The notes beneath the pieces were generated by a model. That model searched no databases, was not told the origin of the DNA, and saw nothing but the letters and a program-made list of their open reading frames with translations. From Haematococcus lacustris (lineage: Eukaryota; Chlorophyta; Chlorophyceae; Chlamydomonadales; Haematococcaceae), in assembly GCA_030144725.1 (NCBI GenBank), contig JASKMD010000026.1, positions 976,750-1,040,749 of the forward strand: a stretch of 64,000 nucleotides of DNA. Direction: 5' to 3'. Position numbers and translations under genes: made by a program. Of this stretch, positions 49,530 through 60,564 are shown in pieces; within the stretch, counting starts at the first letter, position 1; the number at the start of each line of letters is the position of its first letter.

Positions 49530-52500
49530 TCAGCTAAAGCTGAAAACCCGCAGCAGGATCAGCATCTGAGCCAAAGCTTGCGTGAAGAGTGGGTCAGTGT
49601 TCCTGACCATTTCAAGGCCGTCCGCGCTCAAGCACAGCCTCTGCGCTAGAAGGGGCTCCGGCGGGATGGTCTGCCCAGCTGTGGGCTGCACTGTGGTTGC
49701 ACTGTCAGGCCTGTTGCCAGTAGAGGCCCCAGAGGTTGATGAAAGGGCTGGTGCGTTGGGTGTAACGCCCTTCATCAGGGCCAGCAAGCTTGCATGGACC
49801 TGCAGGCAGGAACTGGTATTGGTCTAGCTATTGGTAGACTACTAACGGTACGCACGGAAGCAAGAGCTAGGTAGGTGATTGAGCAGCATGGGATCTGGAT
49901 GTGAAAGAATGAAGTGTTGTGCAGGCTGTGAATGTGTGACCTCTTGGGAATCCTGGAGTGAGTCTGCCAGCCGCATTTATCTTGCTGCTGCTAACAATGA
50001 TGATGCCTCTCAACTGCACGTGACGCATTGGATGAGCTTGTTACTACACAGGCCACCTTCTTGCACCTGGTGCTTGCTTGAAGTACGATGGTAGCATCGC
50101 ACCTCGCCATACACAGCGTTGAAGCAGGCTCGTACTGACTCCACGGTCTCGTGGCCTGGCAAAGCTGGGTACTGATCGCGTTTGTCTAGAGCATCTGTGA
50201 AGGCCACGCCCTACATCGCGCACAACAATGAAACACATCGGCTTTGCAGAACGTCGGCCTGATGCGATGTGATCATCACACCACCTCGGACTGACGGCAG
50301 GGCTAGGAGCGGGAAGCAGAAGCGCATGTCACTCACACGTTTGCCGCGCCGGATGACAGCCAGCACACGCCTCTCTCCGTCCTCCCGCTCCTTAGCAAAC
50401 ACTCGCTCCACGTGCCGTAGCTCCGTGCGCCCGCCAGCCTCCCAATCGGCGACCTCGCTGATGCGAGCGATGCACTCGTCCACACCAGCGCCTGCCTGGT
50501 TCCATCGGCTGCGGCATACGACGAATGCAACAGGCGAATGCAACAGCGGTGCAACAGGCAGGACATGCCTGCAGCCAACGCTGCGCGCCGCACCTGCGCG
50601 CTATGAGACACACGCCCGCCAGCAGCGCCAGGTCATCGCACATGGCCACCTCCACGTCGCGCTGCTTGATGGCCATGCCGCACACGGGCGCGTCGCGGTC
50701 CTCGGGCAGCAGGTGCAGGCCCTTCCGACTCAGCGCCAGCAACAGCTGCTCGGGCTGGTGCTGCTGGCCCAGCAACGGCTGAAGCGCCGGGATATCGCTG
50801 GGCGACAGCAAAGACGCATATCCGGGACCCACCTGCAGCCCACAACAGACAAACATTGCGGGCAAGGCTGTTGCATTTGCGAGGCAGCCGCTGGGCTAAG
50901 CGACAGGTTGTGATGACTGCGATGCCAATTGCAGCTGCCTCTGCGTCACGGACCCTGCTAGTGACGATCACCTGCATTGCTGCAGCATCCACCCTCCCAC
51001 ACGCTCACTGCCGGCGACATCAACCGCATCCCGCCATGCATGACGTTACGGGTTTACACCCACTCGCACACACTGCACCCACCTCCACCACGAGGGGCTG
51101 TGCCAGCGTCTGGCACTGGAGTGTCACAGCGGCTGTGCGCCCATTCATGCCCCCTGTGGGCCTGACGCTCCACGACGCATATGGCATGAGGAGAGCTCGG
51201 CTTTGGATGACAGCCAGAGCGCCGATATGTGTTGTGTGGAAGGAGAGGGAGGAGGAGGAGGCATCCAGGGTGATGTCTGTCACGCCCTCGGTGCTCCAGG
51301 CCTGGGCATCAGGGCTCCACCACCCTACCTGTCAGGAGGCAGGCAGGCAGGCAAGAAGGCAGGCAGGCAGCAGGCTGGCTGATTGTCAGGGCTGTTCATC
51401 AGCACAATTAATCACTCGGCAGCTTAAATGGCTGGACAATTCCACACTGAACATTGCCACACAACTGTCTGGTTATTATGTAGCAAGCCAGGCTCACAGT
51501 GTCAGCGGACAGCAGCTCAGCGGTTGGTTTTGGGCAGGGTTGGGCAATAACTCAGCACTTGCTATTGGGCAGGGTAAAGCAGCAAATCAGCACTTGGTTT
51601 TGGCCCTCCTCACTGCCGCCAGCCCTGCCGCCAACACTGCCGCCAACACTGGGCTAGCCTTTGCCTATGATCTCGGGCCAGCTGGGTGTCAGCCCTCTGC
51701 AGCCTACCGTGGTCTGGGCACCCTCCAGCAGCACAATGTCCTGCTGGTACGGGTAGGCAAAGCCCAGTGGCGGGGGCTCCTCCTCTGACCTGGGCACATG
51801 GTTTCAAGATGCAGTGGCGTTACTCAGCCAGGAGGTCAAGCTCAGTTACACAAGGGCAGGGGTGCGGGTGGGCAGGGGCAGAGGCAGAGGCAGGCAGGGG
51901 CACTTCATTGAGCGTTCCTTGTCAGCTCGGTGCAAGGCCCTTGGTAAGGAGGCTGGACATTACCCCAACCACCAAATCAACAGACAACAGGCTGCAGTAG
52001 CCTGGACAGACGCCTCACCGTGCTGCCTTGTCAGCCTGTGTTTGAGGGCCAAGTAAGTGCAGTCTGGCCATGAATCCAGCGATAGTAGCATTGGAACAGT
52101 GCCACGGTCCTCAGGCTGACAGCTGACAACAGACACGCACCTGTAGGTGGCAGGGTCAGTGCCCGCAGGTGGGATGGGATAGGGGATACGTTGCACATTG
52201 CTGGCCAAGGCTGTGACCTGCAGCAGGCAGGCAGGTGGGCAGATAGCCGGTCACAATCAGACAGTCGGTGAGGCCAAGGGGTAGTCAGGTGGGTGGGCAG
52301 GCGGGCACAGCAAGGCAGACAGGCAGGGCAGTAGGGGAAGAAAGCACAAGTGTGCTTCTGGAGGGCCTATGGGCTACCATACCCAGCAGTGCGTCCTGAA
52401 CAGGCAAGCCAGCACCTGCCTCAGGCTGAACACGCAACCAGGTGCAGGTGCAGCTAACGGCTCATCCAGTGCGTGACAAGGACGCCAGCAACAGCAACAG

Positions 52501-55500
52501 CAACAGCAGCAACACACGCCTACAGACTACCACACATTCAATGTTGAGGGATGGTGGTCCCTCAATGAGTCACTGGTATTGGTGTTGCTCAACACCATCG
52601 AGCCGTCAAATACTATACAGGACTCTGTGACTGCACCTGGGTATCAGACTGCGTTGGGTTAGTGCTGCTGTTGGTAGATGTGGTGGTGGTACTGGAACTG
52701 GTGGTGCTGGTGGTGCTGGTGTTGGTGGTCATAGTGGTGGTGCTGCTGGTGCTGGTGCTGGGACCCAGTGACTGCACCTGGGTGTCAGACTGCATCGGAA
52801 CCTGGCCCCTCCCCTCCCACACCGGGGAGTGGAGCAGTGCAGGACCAGCAATGCCAGCCAGTCAGTCAGCCTAGTAGCCAGCTCAGCAGGTAGCCAGCTG
52901 CCCAGCCAGGCAGCAGGGTTGAGCAGCAGGGCCCTGGCAGACCCTGGCCCCTCCCCTCCCACACCTGCCGGAGCACCCAGTGCTTGACGTGCTTGGCTGG
53001 GGGTGGCAGCGCTAGCAAGTCCACAAAGATGACCCCTCCCACAGCCATGAACTCATTGCGGCAGGCACTGAAGAACTCATCCTGCAGGAGTGTGGCGGGT
53101 TCAACAAGGTAGACAAATGGCAGCCACCTGCCCGGCCTGCTGACACACACTCCTCATCATTCTAGTCCTACACATCTGCATCATCATCATCTTCAGCAGC
53201 AGCGTAGTATGGCAATTGCCTACTCACAGCAAAAGCATGATTTGGTACACATTACATATGTCATGGCCGCATGCATGCAACGCATGAATTGGAGCAGTAA
53301 GGTGGGCGAGGGCATGTTGAGGCAAAGTGAGCCACGCCTCAGCCTGTGGTTGGGAGATAAGGGCGGCAGGCAGACAGGCCCTGCATGCCAAGGCCCAGGT
53401 ACGCCTCGGGAGGGGAGGAGGATTTGTGCACCTGGCAGGCGGGCAGCGTGCTAGGCAAGGGGGGAGGGAGGGAGGAAAGAAGATCTGGTGAGGAGCAGCG
53501 GTCAAGCAGCCTGACAGCAAGCCAACCAGGCCAGCAGGCTGATAGATATGGGCCTAGGTAGTCAAGAGGCCACTATAGCAGGCAGGAAGGCAGGCAGGCA
53601 AGGCCGGCAGGTGGGCAGGCAGGCAGGTAGGTCGGCAGGCAGGCAGGTGCATTGACGTCGAAGTAGGCACCTTTTCTGTTTTGAACACGCGCAATGCGAC
53701 AGAAGCCAGAGCGATTTGCTTTGGGATTTCCACCACCATTTGCAGTGCCATCATCTCCACGGCCTTAAGTCGGGGGTTCTTGCTGATATTCACCCACAGC
53801 GCCCACTGCAAGCTGCCCTGCAGCCAGGCAGGCAGCATGCAAGCCGCGCGTTGTCAAGCAAGTCACTAGAGTACCCCTCACACTATCACACCACAAGGTG
53901 AGAGGGCCGTCAGGTGGCCAGGTAGGCATGTGGGTGGTGCACACATGGGCTGAAGCCTTGGGTGGGCAGCATTGGGTGGCGATGCCTGAACCCTGCGAAT
54001 ATGATGCCACCGCCATGATGATGACACCTTTGGCGGTGACGACCCCTCACACACTTCAGCACCAGGTGCCGAGCATTGGGCCATGCTTAGAATGCTGATT
54101 GATGGCAAGTGAAAGCAATGGTGCAGTGCAAACGAACCGTACGGCACCCTCATTGACCAGTCCTCGCCTGTGGTTGTCCTAATCCTGTGGCAGGAGAAGC
54201 TTGGAAGGCTGGCCGGCCCGACCCATAGCAGTCTGCCCGCCCTTTCTCTGCCTAGTAGCCTTCCTTCTTTCTGCCTTCCTGCCCTCCTGCCTGCCCACCT
54301 GGTTGACGCCCAGCAGCACCTCCCCCTTCTCATTCGCGTGCTCATCAGAGTGCTGCAGCACATGCGCCGTCACGCGGTCCACCCTCCGGCTGCACACATC
54401 CAGCAGGCTGCTGATCTCCTTAGCGTAGTACGCCTCACTGCCCCAGTCGCCCGCCAGGATGGCTGACAGCCGCTCCTGCTCAGCCTCATCGATCATCGCA
54501 TAGCAGTCCTGGGACAGCCGGCACCATCACCATCAGCAGCAGCACATGGCACTGGCCAGCTGGCATGGCTGCAGCAAAGAAATTGCTGGTAAAGAACAGG
54601 CTGGAGTAGCCACATCCATAGGCCCTGGAGCGTCAGTCGTGGAGCACCATGCAGCATGCGCCATGGGCGATCAGGGGGACAGGGTGCGGGTGATAGGGGC
54701 AGAGGGCCAGGGGTCAGGGTGGCAGGCAAGCTCAAGTTCAGGTCTGTGTGGCGGGTGCAGCATAGCACACGCAATGAAGGTGTGTGTCTCAAGCGTCGCC
54801 ATTGCTGTACTTAAGCAGGGTGTTCAATGACTGCTTCTAGCAGGATCTGGGTTCGATTGCGAACCCCATTCATCTCAAACTGTCTGGCAGGGAGCGTCCA
54901 AGAATGACATGCGGGTGGCATTCGAACAGTGTGGCCTCTACTTCAAGCCTGAGGGGAAAGGTAGGGATAGTTGCTCATGGCGGGTGCTGGCCCGGTACCT
55001 TGAGCTAGCGGACCGATGAGCCTACACTGCATACCCTACTTGCGCTGCCATGACAGTGCTGAGTCCTCTAACCGCCATGTTATCAATCAATCCCTGCTGG
55101 CCAGATACCTTGCTGTTTGTTTCCCTACTTGATGTACTCTCCATCCCTGTTGAACTGCCTGTTTCTGCCAGCTGTGTGAGGTGCACACCCACCTGCTGGT
55201 TGAACCCTACGCCCAGCGCTGGCACTGTCACACACCGCAAGGCCCAGCCTCAGCAGACAACCCTGAGGGGTTTGCTCAACACAAAGCCACAAGTCACTGC
55301 ACCCAGTCCTGGCTAAGGCCATTACTTGGGCGGAGGGCCATCAGTACTGCCAGGCTGCAAGGAACTCGGCTGGGGCTGGGCATGGCTGGGCCAGGGTTAG
55401 GGTAACTGCCTGACCCAGGACTGGGACTCCCTGCACTCACCAAGCATGCGGCCAGGGCCTCCCCCACCGAGGTGTCACTGGCCTGCTGCATCATGCGGAT

Positions 55501-57625
55501 GTGCCCAGCAATGGCCACCTGGTCCCTGCAGCAGCGGTGTGATGCACTCTGTGGCCTCAACACCCTGCTTGCACACGAGCAGGGGTTGGGCCAGAGCTGG
55601 GTAGACCACGATAGGTGGACATGGGGCAACGATAGGTGAACACTGAGCTGTTTCAGGTCATGCAAGTCATGCACGTGGCAGCAATGACTAGCTGCAAGAA
55701 ACGACCTTTAGAACAAGGGGCCAGGACCCAAGGGGCAGTGAGCGCATTGGAGGAAAGCAATGCCACCCTCCTTGCACACAGCTGGCCTCTCTCTGACTGT
55801 TGCTATCCTGTTGCTATCCTGTTGCTGTCCTGTTGCTATCCGATCAGCAGCTGTCCAACATGCGCCCCACATCGCCTCCCTTAGCCAGCCGCCTATAGAG
55901 CAGTCAACAGATCTTGGCAACCTAATCCATGCCACCATGCACAGGAGTTATGGTATGCACACAGAGTCATGAAGCCTCACCGCACCCAACAGTTCTTGGG
56001 GTGCCTCCTTTAGTCTCCCTTAGACAGCCGCTACCATGACCCCATAGTGCACTGTACTTGACAACAACACCTCAGGTGGGTCCGTGCAAGGCGGTTGCTT
56101 GTGCTTGCTGTCACTGTCAATCTGTCATGCGCATTGTGTGCCTTGTGTGCCATGCAGCTGGAGGAGGAAGCAGATGATATATCCCAGCAGCTCATGGTGT
56201 TCTTTGGCAATGCTAGCATTGGCACGTTGGGTGGATGGGGAGCCAAGGCCGTGCTGCAGGCCTGCCGCAAGGTGGTGTGGAGGCCCAACAGCGGCAGGCC
56301 AACAGACAGGCAGCCAGGCAAGGTGGTGACAGTGGATGAGTTCCGCACCAGCAGGGTCAGCTCAGCTATGAACAGCCCTCAACCCTGTGAGGAGGAGCTA
56401 GACCGCAGCAGGCCCACCAGGCTGGAAGGCTGGAGGGCCTCCAGCAGGTCAGGCGCAGCACCGCTTGTTGTGGTCAGCCTGGAGCAAGCGGTTTGAGGCG
56501 CCAGTGCGGGGCCTCATGTGGTGCCCCAAGCTGGACCAGACCACCCCTGATGACATTGGCAAATGGGTGGACAGGGGACTGCAACGCAGCTCTCAACCTC
56601 CAGCGGGCAGGGGAGAGCAAGTGGCGCCCACCGGAGCTGTGTAGGTGGCAACACCGAGCAGCGGCTCCTGCCAAGGGCAAGGACTACCCAGCATTGGGCT
56701 TCAAGAAGCTGCGAGATCGAGCAACCAAGGCTCAAGCCCAGCAGCCTGATGCACAGTAGTATGTGTGCACCAGGCAATGCTTGAGCTGTTGCTTACATCA
56801 GAGCATGTGTTTCATGCCAAAATCTATCGCCCCACCCTCATAAAGGGGTGGGGGGTAGGAAACTAGGTATTGGTGTCGGCTGCTTTTTAGGTATTGGTTG
56901 GGTGACAGTTCGGGTTACAGGTAACGCATCTCCTAGTTGTTGGGGAACTATGCGCTGCACCTGTTACACCACGTAGGTCAAGTACGGCGGAGTGGCACGG
57001 CAGAGGGTCGCACCTGGGATGGGGCACATAGGTGCACGCCAAGAAGCGCTCCCATTCCCAGGCCTGCCTGCGTGCCTCCGATGCCACATTGCGCTCCAGC
57101 AGCCTCTGCCCAGCCAGAGGCGCCAGCTCTTGACTATTGTTGAAGCAATGAGCAAGCAGGGCAGAAGGTGGTGGACAGATGGAAGCACATGGGCTGTGGA
57201 TCAGGGTGCACAGCTGGAGCAGGGAAGCAGGGTTGGGCAGCTCTGAGTAGTGACAGCTGTGTGATCAGCCCAGAGCATGCTTGCATGTTTGCTTTGCAGC
57301 ATCCACCGGGCACCTCCACTCACAGCTCGTTTGCCACCCTCTCATTCTCTTGCTCTGTATAGGTAGCTAGAAGCTCAACACGCTGCCGCTCAAGCTCCTC
57401 TAGCCGCTGAAACTCAAGCTCCTCTAATCTTAAGCGTTCTGAACAAAGAGTACAGGATTTGAAACAGATCATTTCAGACATGCCTGCTATGCCGTGACAT
57501 GCCAATGGAATTCGACATGTGACAGGCGCACCCTCTTCGGCTGCACGCGCTGCCTCCTCTGCTTGGCGCCTCTCTTCTTCGAGCTCCTCTTTGGTTTTCT
57601 TCTTCTTTTTGACTTTTGGAGGCAT
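49530..57625 (-). CDS. DNAI7: Axonemal dynein intermediate-chain-associated protein IC97/CASC1 (DNAI7)
   Basis: Fourteen exons join in phase to 693 residues: 57625-57532, 57438-57324, 57133-57014, 55525-55441, 54508-54299, 53817-53671, 53081-52965, 52217-52141, 51789-51708, 51328-51083, 50832-50594, 50508-50337, 50210-50103 and 49799-49530 (stop TGA). Length and order fit CASC1/IC97. The start is Lys-rich (MPPKVKKKKK) followed by acidic coiled coil, then EWERFLACTYVPHPRDQV. Later come LWVNISKNPRLK, FMAVGGVIFVDLLALPPP (residues 258-296), VQRIPYPIPPAGTDPATYR, GWWSPDAQAWSTEG and LPYxSW-like LLMPYASWSVRPTGG (residues 350-431), and the C-terminal LTQALAQ-type helix ending RVFSFS. From family knowledge, IC97 is a component of the I1/f inner dynein arm, binds tubulin and helps control ciliary beating. 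The third intron holds Fanzor-like copy F6 in the opposite direction. The promoter should lie in 57626-57860. Confidence 0.9.
56157..56760 (+). pseudogene. Fanzor-like copy F6 inside a DNAI7 intron
   Basis: After an ATGCAG acceptor the frame reads LEEEADDISQQLMVFFGNAS, AVLQACRKVVWRP and the RuvC-II block VVTVDEFRTSRVSS. A frameshift near 56434 moves to a frame with RFEAPVRGLMWCPKLDQTT and GKWVDR. One extra G in 56573-56577 then breaks the RuvC-III motif itself. The next frame gives DCNAALNLQRAGESKWRPPE and DYPALGFKKLRDRATKAQAQ up to TAG at 56758-56760. The RuvC-I exon was not found. It lies antisense to the host gene in the intron between exons 57014 and 55525. It is nearest to F5. Inactive. 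Confidence 0.8.
56761..56850 (+). ncRNA. Conserved block 3' of Fanzor copy F6, possible omega-RNA region
   Basis: This is the partner of 46522-46450. It ends in a hairpin CCCCACCC..GGGGTGGGG (about 56831-56852). The two copies conserve word order and a terminal hairpin, but not the hairpin sequence. Confidence 0.35.
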
Positions 57626-57858
57626 TGCTTAGACAGCGATGACCAACGCCGAACACTGCTATCAGGGCATCTAGCAGAGCCTTACAAGTTTTGGCGACGT
57701 CAAGCTTAAACTATAACGGACCAAATCGCCAGACCGGGTGCAACAATAGCCGGCTCAGTAGTTGGTGACAAAGTAGCTGGGCTGGCGCATACATAGAACA
57801 GATTGACAGATACGGAGTCTGCAGCTTCTTTACATGTATGACATAGAAACCTCGGGGC

Positions 57859-59549
57859 TATAACTTCAATTTACCCGGATCTAAACGTTTTTGGCCCATG
57901 TTTTACCCCCCGTTTCCAATTGTCGGAGGACGGAGGACGGAGCTGCATGGAGGGAAGCTGGCGGAGAGGAGCACATGGAGGTCGGAGCGGCGGAGCCCGA
58001 GCCACATGGGCTCCATGCTGGCTCCGACGGGGCGCGTTTCCAATTGGGAGAGACATCGGAGAGACATGGGGCTCTCCATTGGCTCCGATAGCGCTCATTG
58101 GCTCCTATAGGTGACTCCTTCGGAGCCCGGAGAGGAGCCAGGAGCGGAGCCAGGAGTGTGAACGACCCTGTGACCCTGAGACCGAGTCTAGATTGCGTAC
58201 GTGTCCTGATGGCCCCGTCTGTCCGGTTGCTCAACCTCTCGTTACATCTAGTCTCCGCCGTATCGGTCCTCCCTGTGTAGGTCCACTGGCAACACCGCTG
58301 AGGATATGGCACTCCGCAGTTCTACCCGCATCAGCAACATTTGCGGAATAACCTCAGACTTGCTTTGCCTTGCTCTGCACTTCGGAGTCTGCACTTTTGC
58401 GGAGAATGCTTAGCTAGTCCCGCTTGCGCGGAGCCTGCTGTGTAGAGACTCCTGCTGTTGTCGAAGCCTTGCTTAGCTTGTCCACCCCAGCCAACGGGAG
58501 CGAACTTGTTGTCACTAAAGCAGCCAAACTGCAGCCAGCCTTCCTTGCGTAGCCTGCTCGAAGCAGAGTTGCACCATAGCCTTCACTACGCAGAGAGTGT
58601 AGCCTGCAAGAGTCATATTACAACCTTGTTCAAGCCAACCTTCAACCCCAACACATCCTGCCCTACGCAGAGCATCATCACTATCAACACAAGCAGCTCA
58701 TCTCTGCCAACACAGCCAGCCTGCTCAAGCCGAGTACACAGCTGCCAGCCAAGGAGCAAAAACCAACACTCATTGCACCGGCAACAATATATACGCACAC
58801 CCAGCAGGTCACCACCACCAACATTAGCCTGTTCAACAGAAGACAGTACCGCGCAGTGCACCAGCCTGCAGAGGTCCTGCTGTTTCTGCAACGCGGGTGC
58901 AAAGCTGTGGCAGGGTGCATACCTGCCGTATATGCGCTAAGCCGTATATGCGGTAAGCCGAATGGAGCTAGATGGCTGCTGCCGCTGCTGGAGCTAGAGC
59001 TGGAGCTAGAGCTGCTCGACAATATATTTTTTTGCAGCAGCGGCAGCAGTAGCGTCCCTTGCAGCGGCAGCAGCAGCGTGATGATCGGAAGGCCCTCAAC
59101 GCGGCGGTCACGGGTCGCCCAAAAGCGTCAAAAAGCGTCCATGCAGCGCTCCGCTCCGATCAATTGGAAACGGCAACACGGCATTCGCCCATGCAGGGGC
59201 AGCTCCGCTCCATGAGCCTCCATGAGCTCCGCTCCGATCAATTGGAAACGGGGGGTTAGAAGGCTGTAACAAAGGCAACCGACATCCAATTATGTTCCAA
59301 CCGTCAATTACAGCAAAAAGTGCGGCTGCGCCGCAAAAACTGCAAGGAACAGCGAAGCTTTCGCGTGGAGGGGGTGCGGTGGCGCTTGAAGAGGCCATCC
59401 TCGCTCTTATAATTGGAAACCCGGTCGGCTGGCTGCAGTTCCGCCCCTGAGATCGCGCAGTCACACCGGTCACAGCGACCACTGCGGCTTCGCCGTGTGC
59501 ATCGCCGCTGTGTTGCACTGCTATGCTAGCCTTGTAAATTGAAGTTATA
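57859..59549. repeat. 16-bp inverted repeat framing a MITE
   Basis: TATAACTTCAATTTAC at 57859-57874 is exactly inverted at 59534-59549. It encloses the Harbinger-type element plus about 290 bp. It may mark an older element into which the MITE inserted. No target duplication was seen. Confidence 0.5.
57906..59255. mobile_element. PIF/Harbinger-type MITE, 1.35 kb
   Basis: Both ends carry the perfect inverted repeat CCCCCCGTTTCCAATTG, with weaker matching continuing about 25 bp further (TCGGAG..CGGAGCT.CATGGAGG). Both are flanked by TTA (57903-57905 and 59256-59258), the 3-bp TWA duplication typical of PIF/Harbinger. Internal copies of the same terminal word (near 58040 and 59158) suggest nested or rearranged termini. 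The middle (58470-58960) is A/C-rich with an unrecognised open frame. No transposase was identified. Confidence 0.75.
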
Positions 59550-59554
59550 CAAGT

Positions 59555-59732
59555 TAACTGCAACGCCTCAGCTTTTCCGGGTTTGTAAACGACCTCGGCC
59601 TCGCAGTTCCTCGTGAACGCTCTCGACCTCCGCCAGGGGCCTCCGGCCCCTGGCGTCGGTCTCGAGCGTTCACTCGGAACTGCTTCGGCCTCGGTCGTTT
59701 ACAAACCCGGAAAAGCTTCGTCGTTGCAGTTA
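59555..59732. repeat. 178-bp near-perfect hairpin
   Basis: Two arms of about 87 nt are separated by only three bases (TCC at 59642-59644). Most mismatches are CTC or TCG triplets opposite each other, spaced 8-12 bp apart, so the stem has regularly spaced three-base bubbles. The centre is GGGGCC-TCC-GGCCCC. The ends are TAACTGCAACG. No coding sequence. Confidence 0.9.
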
Positions 59733-59760
59733 TCCTCATCATAAGACACAGACAGGTGGT

Positions 59761-60549
59761 CACTAAGGCGCGCCCGATAAAATCTTTAAGATATGACCCA
59801 ATATGATCAAGCCAGAGAATATGATGAAATATGATCAAGCCAAAACCGAACCAGAGTCAATTGCGCATCAACAACAAGCTATGGGCCCTGTTCCCATGTT
59901 TCTAGAATCCCATTTGCTCTCGACCGCTGCACTTTTCGGCCGTGTGCAAAAGTGGCTAGCGCGATGCGCGGTCTGACCCCACACGGTTCTCCTGCACACC
60001 TGTAGCCGCTTGGGGAGCGTCTCAGCAGCGCAAATGGACGACCCGTGGCGACCCAACCGTCGGACCCAACCGCCGAGCATTTCGGATTTGCTGACCCCTT
60101 TTGCTAAAGCAATAGCATGCAACCTTAGCATCGCATGCTACAAGGCTTGTACATTGCACATAGGCTGCTCCGGCCGCTGCAGCTGAGGAGCTTGACATCT
60201 TTGATTAGGAGCATGGAACCCGCGTAGCCAATATCATTTTGCGCATGCCCAAGGCTACAGAGATCGATTACAAGAGTATACAGAGAGCCTCATTGCCGTG
60301 GTCTCAACTTCAATGGTTAACTTCGCGGAGAGTAGAGGAGTGTTGCGGCGGGCTAGCTGCAACTGAGAGCGATACTGGTGTGGAGGGCGTCAAACCCTCT
60401 TGACACTCGGGGTTCCCAGGTGGGTTAGTGCGATACTCTGCCACACTATCCTCTTGACTACAGACCCGGTCATATCCCATCTTTAAGCCATCATATTCAG
60501 TCATATGACCAATTCCTCAGCAAGTCATATGATCGGTCGCGCCCTAGTG
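59761..60549. mobile_element. CACTA-ended non-autonomous DNA element, 789 bp
   Basis: The left end is CACTAAGGCGCGCCCGAT. The right end, inverted, is CACTAGGGCGCGACCGAT. Both sub-terminal regions carry several ATATGA words in matching orientation (left 59790-59835, right about 60470-60535). CACTA ends suggest the En/Spm group. The flanking triplets (GGT and GTC) do not match, so no 3-bp duplication supports the boundary. A Lys/Ser-rich open frame at 60131-59868 was not recognised. Confidence 0.55.
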
Positions 60550-60564
60550 GTCACCCCCGCCATT

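Noticed and set aside
54780..54880. B-box-like hairpin GGGTTCGATTGCGAACCC
   Set aside because: A convincing A-box and acceptor stem are missing; at best a decayed tRNA-derived SINE in an intron of DNAI7.
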